From: Mortierella alpina
Taxonomy: Eukaryota > Mortierellomycota > Mortierellomycetes > Mortierellales > Mortierellaceae
Reading direction: 5' to 3'
Assembly: GCA_029449245.1 (NCBI GenBank)
Contig: JANATF010000010.1
Coordinates: forward strand, 186,001 to 250,000
Length of the DNA stretch: 64,000 nucleotides
Below are positions 9,841 through 21,200 of the stretch, in pieces. The notes under the pieces are model-generated. The model was given only the letters and a program-made list of their open reading frames with translations. It did no database searches and had not been told where the DNA came from. Both the position numbers and the translations under genes were made by a program. Every line of letters begins with the position of its first letter. Within the stretch, counting starts at the first letter, position 1.

Positions 9841-12800
9841 TTATACGCGCTTGAAAATATACATATAAGCATCGCCCACAGGAGCCTTGGTGTCTGCGAC
9901 GACCTTGTTGTCGTTATAGAGAACCCACTGGTCACCCTTCTTAATATGCGAGACATAGTGCCCGCAATGGACCGATGGTCCCTTGTGCGAGATGAACGAG
10001 CTCAGCTGATAATGGCCTTGCTTCGTGACATCGCCTGCCAAAGCTTGAGCCGGAGCTCCTGCAGTTGGAGCAGCCTCCTCGTCCTCGTTGTCCTCCATGG
10101 GCGTGTCCATATGGCTAAAGAGCCACTCTACGGCGCGCTCCATATTGCCTCCAGTTTCTTTAAGAGCCTTCTTGGCTTGCTTGTCTGTAAAACCCATGTC
10201 CGCTAGCTGTGCGATTTGCTCCGGAGACACGGCGGCATTTGTGGCGCCGGACGAGGAAGTGTTGGCGACGATAGGATCGTCAATATCGGGATCTTCCATG
10301 TGCTGAATGAGCCAGTCCATAGCCGCTTCCGAGCCTTGGTTGTTGGTTGCCGAAAGCGCTTTTTGGCAACGGATCAAAGGGAATCCCATCATCTGCAACT
10401 GCTCTAGCGCAGCCTGATCATACGTTGGCTCTGATGATGCGCTGGCTCCCTTTGCCTCTTCTGGAAGCGAATCTTCGCCCGGCTGCTGACCATGTCCACG
10501 ATACTTTTCGAGCTCAATCCTGCCCTCTGGAAAGACGATAGGCACAGCTGTTAAGAAGAAAACAGTCAGAGGTAGATTAGGTTCGTGGACCATGCTTCGC
10601 AAAGCAATCGCTTGTAATAAAAACCCTATAGCATCCAACACGTACCAAGCTTCCTCGGAACCCAATTCTGATATTCGAATCGTCGCATGTTGACCACAAG
10701 GACTTCAGGGAACGTCGCAAATCGATTTGTCCTATTTGATTTAGAGCCCCCAAAGCATGTGAGTAATGGCCATGAAAGTGATCGGACAAATATCTTTTAC
10801 ACAAAACAGCTGAGTTGTACTTTGTGGCAATCGTGTTCCTTCCGCAGCTAGGGCAGTTGTAAGGGAGGGCTTCCGCTGCGACGTAGGTATCGAGGCACCG
10901 CGCCAGAGTTACCGGCTCATATTCATCCTCTGCGTCCTCGCTAGTCTTGGGCTTCTTAATCGCAGGCACAGCAATGGAAAGAGAGGTAGTGTTGTCTCTG
11001 GAGTACCGCACCTTTTTGCACTCGTTACACTGCAATCGCTGCTCGTTCGTAAACTCAAATGTCTTTGTAGGGTCTCTGCCAGTTGTACGCTCGGTCTGCG
11101 AAATGATCTTGATCAAATGCTGGAAGAACTCGAATGAATCCTGCTGACGCATGGTTGAAAACTCGGGGTGTCCTCGCCCGATCAGGGCCTTGAACATTCC
11201 AGGTGCAATTCCGTCCTGACCCTGCACTTCTCCACCTTCCGAAATAACCGGTGTCGAGTATCGTCCACTTAAAAGACCGTCAGCAACTTTGGCCAACTGA
11301 CATTGTAAGCACCTGCCGGGATCCTGGGCGCATGTTTGCAAATGCTCAATGTCAAGAGGCCAGTATCTATAAATTTCAATAGGAATGGCGTCAGCATAGA
11401 GCCTCTGGGAAGTCATTAGTGGTGGTGGCCATATTGAGTGGTCTTATAGTTACATCGTACCTAGAAACAAACGCTGGCAAGTCGAAAACAGATTGGAGAA
11501 CTGACGCCATGTAACAGCTATGTAAAGAGAAAAAAGTGTTAGCCTGCTACGCAACTCAATCATGATATCGGCCTAACCAAGTGTCGTACCTGTTTCCAAG
11601 GTTCTTAAATCCAGTATAGCCGGGCCCAAAGAGAGGCTCAAACGACTTTCCATCCTCCGTAAACATGTTGAAGTTGAAGTTTTGGTTCTGCTCCAAGGAC
11701 TAGCATGAGAGGAAGGTTGAAAAAGGGTTAGTCAAGGCACTGCAACGTATACCTGCCTGCACCTATAAGATAAACTTACCAGTTCTGTCAGAGATTTGAT
11801 TGACTTTTGCTGCGCCTCGACTCTAATTCCAAAGCGTGCCAAGTGTGCTCCAAGCTGATCGTCCGACCGTTCCTCGTTGCAGTGGTAACAGTAAATGTCT
11901 AGTGAGAAGCGCCTGTCAGAAAAAACCTGTACATACTGTAGACCTGCAGAGTGTCGTGCGTTTAGAGTAACAAAGTCAATCCCAGCACTCACCGGCTGTT
12001 CCCTCGGGCGTGATTGTTCCGAGTTTACAGGCGACACCGTGCCCTGTTGCATCAAAATGAGCTAGTCCGTGACCGTTGCCTCCAGTGCCACCGTATTGCT
12101 GACGTCCGCATCCAAGATTGCCGCAAACAAGGCAGAGCCACAGGTTTTCACCCAGTTCGCAATCAGCGCAGTGTGCTCCTTCTATCATTTGGTATTAGAA
12201 CACAGTCGTCCAGTATAAGCAATGTGGTCTGTCAAGTAGAATAGCGATCTCGCCTCCTTTTTCGCTTCCTTAGCAGGAAACACGGGGAATGTTCGTCATC
12301 GTATCGGTCCTTACCAGCAGAAACAGTCTTTTCGGCATCTTGCTTGAGGTTGCGTATGTGGTCGCAAGAAACGATCTCCTCCTCCCAAGCTTTGATTTCG
12401 GATTGTCTTGAGGCGGAGAGCGATGTCATAATGGCATCAATAACCTTTGGGACCTGTTCAATATACAAGCTGTCGTTAAGAATGCGGATCCTGTGGTGCT
12501 AGTCGCGCTACGGATTCCCTCCCTCAAAGGTTGACTTGCCTCTCCAGCAGTCTTGTCGACCTCGACGCCACCGCACTCGAAGCACTTGACTTCTGTAAAG
12601 TATTCGTAAAGATCCGCGTCGTTCTCAGGTACGATAGCAATTTTTGTCATCTTTTGAGGAGGCTCTTGGTCGTTCTATTGCGCCCAAAAGATCGGTAAAA
12701 TGACAGTTAGTTAGCAGGGAACTTAACGCTCGAGAGCAGTAGCATGCAGTGCTACAGTGAGTAAAGAGCATAGCGAAGTGCCGGGGAGACGAGGAGGGTT

Positions 12801-13254
12801 GCAAAAGTATCTTAGTATCTTACTCTAGCATCCTTCTGCAACTTGACACGCTTGATGTTTAAAGCCAAGGGATGGCCAGACTTGGTATAGTGTTGGATAG
12901 CATGGTAGCGATCTGGATCAGTGCAGCCGCCGTTGAAGCACGACAGGCATACGTCCAAACCGGCTTCGTTATCCTTTTAACGCGTTTTGCGTGACAGACA
13001 GACAGAGAGAGAGAGAGAGAGAGGAAGGATAGAAGACAAAAGCAGAGACAAGACAAGACAGGGTGAGTACTGTGAATGGTAATGGTGAGCACCTCGGTTC
13101 TTTTTTGGTTCGATTCGTGAGGCAGCGCATGTGCTCACGCGTGCGGTTGACATACGGGGCTGTCGTAGCAGACGGTGCACTCGTCCTTGTAGATCTGCGC
13201 CGAGGACGCGGGCACTGTCAGACGGACACTGGAGATGTGGGGGCATGCTGCCAT
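9841..13254 (-). CDS. UBP14: Ubiquitin C-terminal hydrolase Ubp14 / USP5 (isopeptidase T)
   Basis: Disassembles unanchored polyubiquitin chains to recycle ubiquitin. Eleven exons: 13254-13156, 12973-12824, 12674-12540, 12453-12315, 12181-11993, 11898-11780, 11699-11590, 11517-11461, 11402-10821, 10731-10646 and 10547-9841, giving 790 residues (yeast 781, human 858). Order: an N-terminal variant zinc finger (CTVCYDSP...CLSCFNGGC), a ZnF-UBP domain ([39 protein letters not shown]), then the USP core with catalytic Cys315 in NLGNSCYM. Two UBA domains are inserted in the core ([17 protein letters not shown] and [17 protein letters not shown]). Catalytic His752 (GHYVSHI) and Asp768 (LYND) follow. 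Intron 3 has a GC donor. Family, architecture and triad are complete, so an active enzyme is expected. Confidence 0.95.
12454..12539 (-). other. GC-AG intron in UBP14
   Basis: On the minus strand the exon ends GGAGAG and the intron begins GCAAGT, ending in AACAG. Using this boundary keeps the frame and joins DKTAGE to [11 protein letters not shown], matching the family. No GT donor nearby keeps both frame and similarity. Confidence 0.7.
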
Positions 13255-13562
13255 GGTGAGAGAAGTTGAGCAATGGGCAAGTGGTAATGGGGGAGTGTGC
13301 GCAAGGGCGTGTGAATGGAGAAAAGGAAAAGAATGAAAGAAGAGACAGCAGAACTAAAAAGGAGACGGGGTACGTATGGGGCGCAAGCCCTGCTGAAGGG
13401 TGTGGTTGTGACTGCCCCCGATCTGTGGAACCGAGCTGTCAAGGCATCGCAGGCTCCTTGACCACAGGGAGGAGGCTATGCACCATGAGCATTGTTGTTG
13501 CAAGACAGTTGTTCATGAATGGTTTTATTATTACAAAGCAATGATGAGAAGTGGCAATGGGT
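13255..13562. other. Intergenic: UBP14 promoter and protoglobin 3' flank
   Basis: A 308-bp spacer between tandem minus-strand genes. A minus-strand AATAAA (plus 13524-13529) lies about 35 bp past the protoglobin stop and is a likely polyadenylation signal. No gene is seen. Confidence 0.5.
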
Positions 13563-14240
13563 TTAGAAAAAGAGGCTCCAGAGGCGAGCAAAGAAGCCAG
13601 GTTCGCTTCGGACTACCGCGCGGCTCTCGGGCTGTGGATCACGGAACTGTGATCCTTCCAAGCAGTAGAACTTGATGAAAAAGTCCATCTGGATCCAGAG
13701 CAACTTTCCGAATGCAGCGATGGTCTTGTACTCTGTGTCACGGTCCAGGTTGAGTGACTTGATGCCACCGATGAGGACCGTCTCGACGTATCCCAGAAGG
13801 GCGTTGATGTGGATAAGCTCGACGTTGATCTTGCTCTTCTTGCCGGGGGTGTCGGTGTGGATGCGTGCGACGTATTCCAGGTACTTGACCATGCGCTCGT
13901 CGTATGGGTTGGTCACCAGCTTGGCAAAGTACTTGCTCAGCATGTCCTTGCGGAACTTGATCTGCTCAGCGTCCTCGCTGAGCTCGCTGGATTTCTCAAT
14001 GACGTTGGCGTCCTTGGGCGTGAAGCCCTCGTGGCGCTTGGCCATGATGTCCCAGGTGATGTCGAATTGATGGAGCTTGGTGTAGACGGCATCGACAATG
14101 ACAGGCACCAGAGGCGTGATGAGCTCTGCGGCACCCTTGATGGCATCGACGTCCTCATCGCCAAAGTTCATGAACTTGGCCACGTACTGGAAGCGGTAGA
14201 CAGGGTCGGTATGCAGCTGGGAATGCTCGATGTGCTCCAT
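13563..14240 (-). CDS. Single-domain protoglobin (globin-sensor family)
   Basis: Heme protein of the protoglobin/globin-coupled-sensor family. A single uninterrupted exon gives 225 residues from the ATG at 14240. The fold is recognisable from the pre-A and A helices (VYRFQYVAKFMNFGDEDVDAIK), ITPLVPVIVDAVYTKLHQFD, FRKDMLSKYFAKLVT and YVARIHTDTPGKK, where His128 sits at the proximal heme ligand (F8) position. The G and H helices follow (VELIHINALLGYVETVLIGGI, YKTIAAFGKLLWIQMDFFIKFY). No transmitter or enzymatic domain is attached. It is the only protein-coding gene here without introns. A TATA-like TTTAAATATGC-type element (plus strand about 14379-14388) lies some 140 bp upstream. Ligand (O2, NO, CO) and role are unknown. 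Confidence 0.85.
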   Translation of the reverse strand: MEHIEHSQLHTDPVYRFQYVAKFMNFGDEDVDAIKGAAELITPLVPVIVDAVYTKLHQFDITWDIMAKRHEGFTPKDANVIEKSSELSEDAEQIKFRKDMLSKYFAKLVTNPYDERMVKYLEYVARIHTDTPGKKSKINVELIHINALLGYVETVLIGGIKSLNLDRDTEYKTIAAFGKLLWIQMDFFIKFYCLEGSQFRDPQPESRAVVRSEPGFFARLWSLFF

Positions 14241-15588
14241 TGTAAGAGATGGGGTGGGGCTGAAGGGGTTGAAGGCGGGTGAGTGGGTGGGAGAGGAAGC
14301 AGAAGTAGGTTTGCTTGAGGATGCAGGAGCAAGAAGCGATGGGTGTTTGATGGCTAGCCAAGCAGCGCACGGCAGCTGCATATTTAAGCGAATCCTCGGT
14401 GCCCCCTGGCCGCTCGGAGTTCACGGTCCTAAAAAGGGCGGATGGTGGCTCATCAGCCTCGGTGACCATGTTTGTGAGGGCCAATTTGAAGTCCTCCAGG
14501 CGAAACATCCTCTGTCAACATTAGAGTGCGCCCCAACCTGATCCTGCGGGTAGGCCGGAAGCACGCTCCATATTTGGCCGTGAGGGCCCTATTAGCAGAC
14601 TTATACCTGCCTGCGGATACACGAGCCAAGCTCGTCATCGAGGCTGGCAACCCCTGCAGTTGCGCCTCGAACAGACGAGACACACAGAAAGCCCCGATAG
14701 GGGCCGACCTATCTTTATATTTCTAATTGCACGCGCAGGCGATTCCTCCCGACCAGCCGGGTAAAGACAAGGTTGACTATCGAACGCAACCAAGTTGAAG
14801 TACTATCCAACGTTCGGAACACAATCTTATTAAGCAACGGCCGCCTACTTCCTATTGTTCTCAGACATGTATCTTCAATTCATGCAGTGTAAACAAGGTG
14901 CTCTTTCTCTTCATGCATGTCGACGCACTTGCGCAGGGGTGATGAGCAGGTGCCTGGAACGCCATTGTTCTCGTTTTTATCGGCGTACCCTTATATCTCA
15001 CCGGCATCCTCACCTCGATTGTTTTCTCCACCGAGTCTTAGATCAAACTTTGTTACGGTGTCGACGGCTCGCACTCTACTGTAGGGCCACTGCAGGATGT
15101 GGCCTTCCTCTCAAGATCGCTCGGACTCTTTTCTATTTGTCAGCAAGTCAAGAACCTAGTCGTTGAACCTCTGAATGCCTGGGCCAGTTTCGAGTCTTCC
15201 TTCGTGCTTCCCGATTACTGTAGCCTCAACCGCAAAGCGAGCATTTAGGCCTCGTTGCAGTATTGATATTAGCGTGTGGAGTGGAATGAGGTCAAGTGTC
15301 CTACAAGAGGCACAATCCGATTAGACCATGGCAACACTGAGTGCGTGCACAACTATAGCCAATCGCGACTCCATGCCTCTCACCCTGCTTTTCATCATGG
15401 TCAATCGTCTGCTCTAGTCGAATCCCCCATGAGAGTTATCAAATGGGCAAAATTTGGCTTCCCGGCACCTGCTGACGTAGTCTTATATAATGCAGCCAAT
15501 TTTTTTTTTTTTTGCTCCTTGTGCTTTTCTTTCTCCCCAGCAACATCTGCAGAAATCGACCTCAGGATTACACCTCTGACAAACAAAC
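14241..15588. promoter_or_regulatory. 1.35-kb divergent spacer protoglobin / SF1
   Basis: Separates the divergent protoglobin (minus) and branch-point binding protein (plus) genes. Holds the TATA-like element of the protoglobin near 14380. Just before SF1 there is a pyrimidine-rich tract with a run of 13 T (about 15500-15512). Several open frames on both strands (for example minus 14508-14155, which overlaps the protoglobin start in another frame) have no recognisable similarity. No RNA gene is seen. Confidence 0.4.
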
Positions 15589-18046
15589 ATGTCGTGGAAC
15601 AAGGGAAAGACTGGAGCCAACACTCTGCCTCTGGGTCCCCGGAAGCGCATGATCGGCGATGTTAACCCGGAAGATGAGTACCAAGGCAGAGGTCGATCCA
15701 CCGAGTCGCCGTACGGTCACCACGCTGAAGCTGCTCCATCGCAGTACGACAGCCATGCCTACCAGCAGCATCAGGCACCCAGTGCCTACACCTCCAGGAA
15801 CGAACACTATCCAGCCAAAAGAGAAGGTACGTAAAACGCCAGAGAGCAACGCTTTTTTTTCTCACTGTGGTCAGTCATGTCACGATGGGAGATCCTTATA
15901 CGAGAGCGCAATGCTAATGACACATATGTTTTGTGTTGCTATTCGACTTTTTCCTGATGACAGAAGGCTCTGCGGCCCCAGGTGCTTACACCTCCAGGTC
16001 TGAAGCCTCATCAGCCCCAAGAGAAGGTATAGTACATCGGCGTAGCAACATAGTTGATGTTTCTGAAGGACTTACAGCGCCTCTTACTAATCGCCTGTGC
16101 TCGTTTTGTACGTTCTCTTATATCGCGGTAACAGATGGTGTAGAGGAGCCCAGGCGCAAGCGCAGGAGTCGATGGGCGGCTGAAGACGAAAAGGTCACCA
16201 TCCCTGGCATGCCAACAGCTCTGCCCACCAATATGACTCCAGAGCAGCTCGAGATGTTTTTATGTAAGTTGACTGCGCCATGACTCTTCTCAAAGGCATC
16301 GTTTCTATGAAAGTGGTATTAACACACATATGTACCTTATTGATCGAAAACAGTGCACACAAGACTCGAGGAGATCGCCCGGAAACTGAAGACTGGCGAT
16401 GTACTCCCAGCCGTTGAACGCGAGAGGTACGTATTACAATTGGACTTGCGATCGAGCTGAGAGGTATGTTTATATGGAAGTGTCGAGTAACCAACAGTCT
16501 TGACCATGATTAGATCCCGCTCTCCAGAGCCAGTGTATAATGCCGAAGGAAAGCGTGTCAACACTCGAGAGTACCGGTACCGCAAGAAGCTGGAAGATGA
16601 GCGTCACCACCTAATCGAAGGCGCTATCAAGAAATATCCCGACTTCAGACCCCCAGCTGACTACAAAAGACCGACAAAGACCATGGATAAGGTGTATATT
16701 CCTGTCAAAGACTTTCCAGAGATCAACTTTATCGGTCTTTTGATCGGACCCCGTGGTAACACCCTGAAAAAGATGGAGACTGAGTCTGGCGCAAAAATCA
16801 GTATTCGTGGACGTGGATCCGTCAAGGAGGGCAAGAGCCGATCCGATTCTGCGTCGAGTGCAAACCAGGAAGAAGATCTCCACTGCTTGGTCTCTGCTGA
16901 TACAGAGGAGAAGGTCGCCAAGGCCATTCAGCTCATCAACAAGATTATCGAAACCGTAAGTGAAAATCCCCTTACCCCATGGACAATGGAGCTGTGTTCG
17001 ACCTAGTAACTGTTTCTTACCTCTTGCTAATCTAATCATTCTCAAATAGTCCGCCTCCGTCCCCGAAGGTCAGAACGAGCTCAAGCGTATGCAGCTGAGA
17101 GAACTGGCTTCATTGAACGGAACGTTGAGAGACGACGAGAACCAGACGTGCTTGAACTGTGGTGCGCTTGGCCATCGCAAGTACGAGTGTCCAGAGATCC
17201 ACAATGTCACTATCAACCTCGTCTGTGGAATTTGCGGTGGACATGGACACGCCACGCGCGATTGTCGTGAGCGCAACAACCCAGAGGCGCAGCAGAGGAA
17301 CCAGAAGATTGATTCCGAGTACTTGAACCTGATGGCGGAATTGGGCGAGCAAGTCCCCGCAGGAGTATCTGCATCGACTGCTCCTTCGGGTGCGTCTGAG
17401 CGGGACTACGGTAGCAATGGCGGGTCGTCTGGCCCTTATGGCCCACCTAGGAGAACTAGCCAGTCTGGATCTGCTCCTCCTCCATGGGCCTCCAGGGATC
17501 GGGAGTCTTCTAGCCATAGTTCTGCCCCTCCTCCTTGGGCTCGCAATTCGTCAGCAGCACCGCCTTCGTCATCGCCTGCGCCTTGGCAGCACCACGGAGC
17601 TCCTGGAACAACACCCCCGCCTCCACCCCCATCGTCGGCTGCACCTTGGCAGCAGAGCAATGGGTCAGCTTCATCTAATCCATGGAACACCTCTGCAGCA
17701 TCAGCGGGACACGCTGACCCTTCAGCTGCGCCACCACCACCTGGGTATCCTAGCGCAGCATATCCTTACAATCCCTACGCAGGATACTACGGCGCTTACG
17801 GTGCACCTCCACCGCCACCTCCTCCCGTTGCACCTCCAGGCTGGGTATGTAGCTCGCCTGTTTTGTGTTGTCGCCTCCCATGCCCATGGTTACTCACCTT
17901 TGTTTTCTTTCGTCATTAAATAGGCTGGTGCTCCAGGCGTCCCCCCACCACCGCCACCACCCTCTTCAGAAGCGGCTACAGGAGGGGTAGCACCCCCTCC
18001 TCCTCCCCCATCACACTCTTCGCCTCCTCCCCCACCTTCTTCTTAA
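15589..18046 (+). CDS. MSL5: Branch-point bridging protein (SF1/BBP)
   Basis: Binds the intron branch-point sequence and, with U2AF65, commits pre-mRNA to splicing; nuclear. Exons 15589-15826, 15964-16026, 16135-16263, 16354-16426, 16514-16955, 17050-17844 and 17924-18046 give 620 residues. A Ser/Tyr-rich N terminus leads to the U2AF ligand motif [13 protein letters not shown] (Trp114). Then come the helix-hairpin region, the KH-QUA2 domain ([36 protein letters not shown]), two CCHC knuckles (349-362 and 374-387) and a Pro-rich tail. Exons 1 and 2 encode two near-repeats, SAYTSRNE and GAYTSRSE, each ending in a split Glu codon before the intron. That suggests exon duplication. AATAAA follows about 40 bp after the stop. 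This gene fits the intron-rich genome around it. Confidence 0.95.
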
Positions 18047-18283
18047 CCGCCCTCCAATCAGGGGCGTCTGCCTAATGTTCTGATAATAAATAACTTGTTC
18101 GAATGTTTGAAATACAACGCGTCCAGGCAGTCCATCCTTGCTGCCCTTGAAAGAGAGGTATGGGAACGAGGAAGAGTAAGCGGACAACGAATTTTTTTTA
18201 TGAGCTACAGTACAAGTTTGTCCTCATCCACAAAGAGCAAGCACGAGTTTAGCCAGTACCAGTTATTTGGAGTTTAGTTTTGC

Positions 18284-21200
18284 TCATCCTTCCCGAACTC
18301 CGCATGACGAGCATGGTTTGCAAGGGTCACAGCAGTTGCCAGCACAGGCATGTACCCCGCACGAGAGCCACCGCCCACAGGTGTGGCGACACCGCATTTT
18401 GCTGTGATCCTCGCCGTGGCAAGGGAACGGGCAAGGGTGGCCGCAGGTAGGGAAGACATCTCCACACGGCTTGGTGCAACCTCCTTCCTGAACTTGATCG
18501 AAGTCAGCCTCGAGACCCACCTCCGATACCATCTCTGGATGGCGACAGCACTGCAGCTTGATTCGGTTGCCAATCTTAAAGTTGCTCGGACCACCCTGCA
18601 TCATACTGCTGATAATGCTTTGCCACAGCTTCGACTGCTCCATCAACAGCTTCGCGTTGCCCAAGATATACATACCCTATGTTTACGAAAGCGAGAAGTA
18701 GCAATAGGTGAGAAGAATGACAAATGGTGTTGTTTCCGACATTGATCCATGGAAATATAGACATTACCTTCTTTGCACGAGAGAGTCCGACGCAAACACG
18801 ATTGCTGGTCTTCAAGAACCCAATGCTGTTGTTGGAATTGCTTCTAACCAAACTGAGAATGATGATTTCGTTCTCTTCGCCCTGGAATCCGTCCACTGTA
18901 GACACTCGCACCTTGTCGGCATTCGGGACCTGGCAGCGATGAAGTCTCTCCAGTATCATATTGCGTTGACCAGCATACATGGTCAAGACGGTGATCTCTG
19001 ACGGATCGTATCCTTGTTGCAAAAGGTAGATTGTCAGCTTGACTGCAATACCAACCTCATGCTCATTGACATGCGAGTTATTCTGTCCAACTCTATCAGG
19101 TTCGTCGTGGGTCAGGAACCAAAGCTAACGAAGTATAAGAGGGAATCATAAGTTAGCTGTTCGTGTAGAAGGAAGAGGAGCAAATGAGAAAAGTAGGTAC
19201 AACGTACATTGTCGACCATGCCCCTGACATCGTCATATCGCTGAACCGATTCGTGGTCGCGCAAATGTCTATAGATCGGGCGGATCAAATTACGAATCTC
19301 GGGTCTCATGCGACGTTGACAGTCAAGCGCCGCGAAGGGGAAATGGTTCAGGACGAGGCGTTCGAACATTGACACGTCAATGTTCTTGGATTTCAGGTCA
19401 TCCACAGACATGCTTGGTCGTAGTTGCTCGTGATCTCCAATGAGGATGAGGTGCTCGATGGTAGGAGTCAGTGCACACAGCAGATGAGCCTCAAGCGTCT
19501 CTGAGGCTTCCTCGCAAATCATGATCTTGGGCCGCATCTGACAAAGTAGGTCGTGATATTTGGACTATGGTGAGGAGCATATTAATATATTGTCAGACAA
19601 AATCAATCGAGGGATATACTCCACGTAGATCTGCTCCAAAAGAAAGAAAGAAATGCTTACCGCGGCAGTCGTGGTCATGCCGATAACACGAGCTGTCTTA
19701 AGAATAGAGGCATCGTTGGCTCGATTGTGGGCCCGGATATTCTCACAGATAAGGTCAAATGTCTCGTGCAAGTAGCCAAGTTTTTCAATGATGGTCGCCT
19801 GATACCTCTGCAGCCAGATTTTGTAAACACCCATGCGCTTCTGAGCAGGAATATCGTGCACGTTGGCGGTGTTCATATATGGCGTGACGTCTCCAACAAC
19901 CGCATCGTCTAGGTGAGCAACAATCGACTGCTTGACGTTCACGACGTTTCCACTGATCCTTGTTTCGTCCATGACGCCGGTCATGAACTCCTCGACTCTC
20001 TCCTGCAGCTCCTCCTCGTCAATCTCGGGAACAATATCGTCTTTCAGCATCGTATCATCGAATATAGATACATCATTCGGATCCTGGATATGAGGTGCAT
20101 CCTGAAGCCAGGACCGCGCAGTCGGGTTGTCTTCCTCATCCGAGGTTGTCACCCATCCGTCGCTGGTGAAGGAGCTGTACTGGGAGGGTGTGATGATGTT
20201 GAGTTCCAGCAGCCTTGCCAGTGGCACGTATTCCACAGCCAGGTCCTCTAAAAGCGCCAAGAGCTCTACTTCCAGCTTGTCCTTCAGCCTGTAATATCGT
20301 CCCGGCCCACTGCTGAGAACCTTGTCGTTTCGAGCTTGCATCGGATCCTCCTTGTATTTCATGCGAACATTGTACAATGTGCGGGGAATGACGACCTCGC
20401 TCTTTGACCTTGATCCCAACCGGATGACACGATCCTCAAATTTCATGATTCCTTCCAAGAACTGATCCAAGGCATGATTCGTTTGGCAGACGACGATAAT
20501 TGGCCCGGCCGCGGCTGTGGAACACTCCTTGAGAATTATCTGCGTCGCCAATAGCCCAAGAAACGTCTTTCCCGTCCCAGGAGGTCCTTGCACTACCGCA
20601 AACTCCCTTGTCAACATCCATTCCAGGGCCGCAAGGACCCTTGGTTGGACTTCGCCAACACCCGAATCCAGCCAACCGCCTTCTGGATCCATGACGCGCC
20701 TTCGAGAGGGCTGCCGCAGCCCTTTCAGGATTTCCGGAAACTCTATAAGTGATGCTTGGATATAGTCTCGGTTGGATAGACGATGTACCTCGGCGTTGTA
20801 ATCTGGTCGCGCAAGCTCTGGCTCCAACCCGATAAGCTGTGGCTGGAATGGCAGTGTGGCCGGATCAATGTCCTGAAGACACTTTAATACGTGCTGATAG
20901 GCCTCAAAATATCCTTGCATCGCCTCAATCATCGTGTAACAAACATCTGGATCGAAATCGAGGTGAGGGTCCGGATGTATGAACTTGATGCCGATCCGCA
21001 ACTCGCGCGGGTTTTGTAGAAACTCCGTGTCACGCTCAACCACTGTCGCAAACCGGAGATGTTCAAAGTGGTCGACAGAGAGACAGACGATGGTTCCAGG
21101 AACAAGACGCTTGGATTGCTTCCAGTTGACTCGGCGACCATCCACGATGAATGACATTCGATGAACAAGCCCTATACTGGCCAACAATAACGCCATGGGG

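Noticed and set aside
14155-14508. Minus-strand frame overlapping the protoglobin start
   Set aside because: Different frame from the globin, no similarity; likely promoter and 5' UTR sequence.
14855-15166. A 103-codon Cys/Arg/His-rich frame between protoglobin and SF1
   Set aside because: No zinc-finger spacing, no domain, no splice logic; judged chance.
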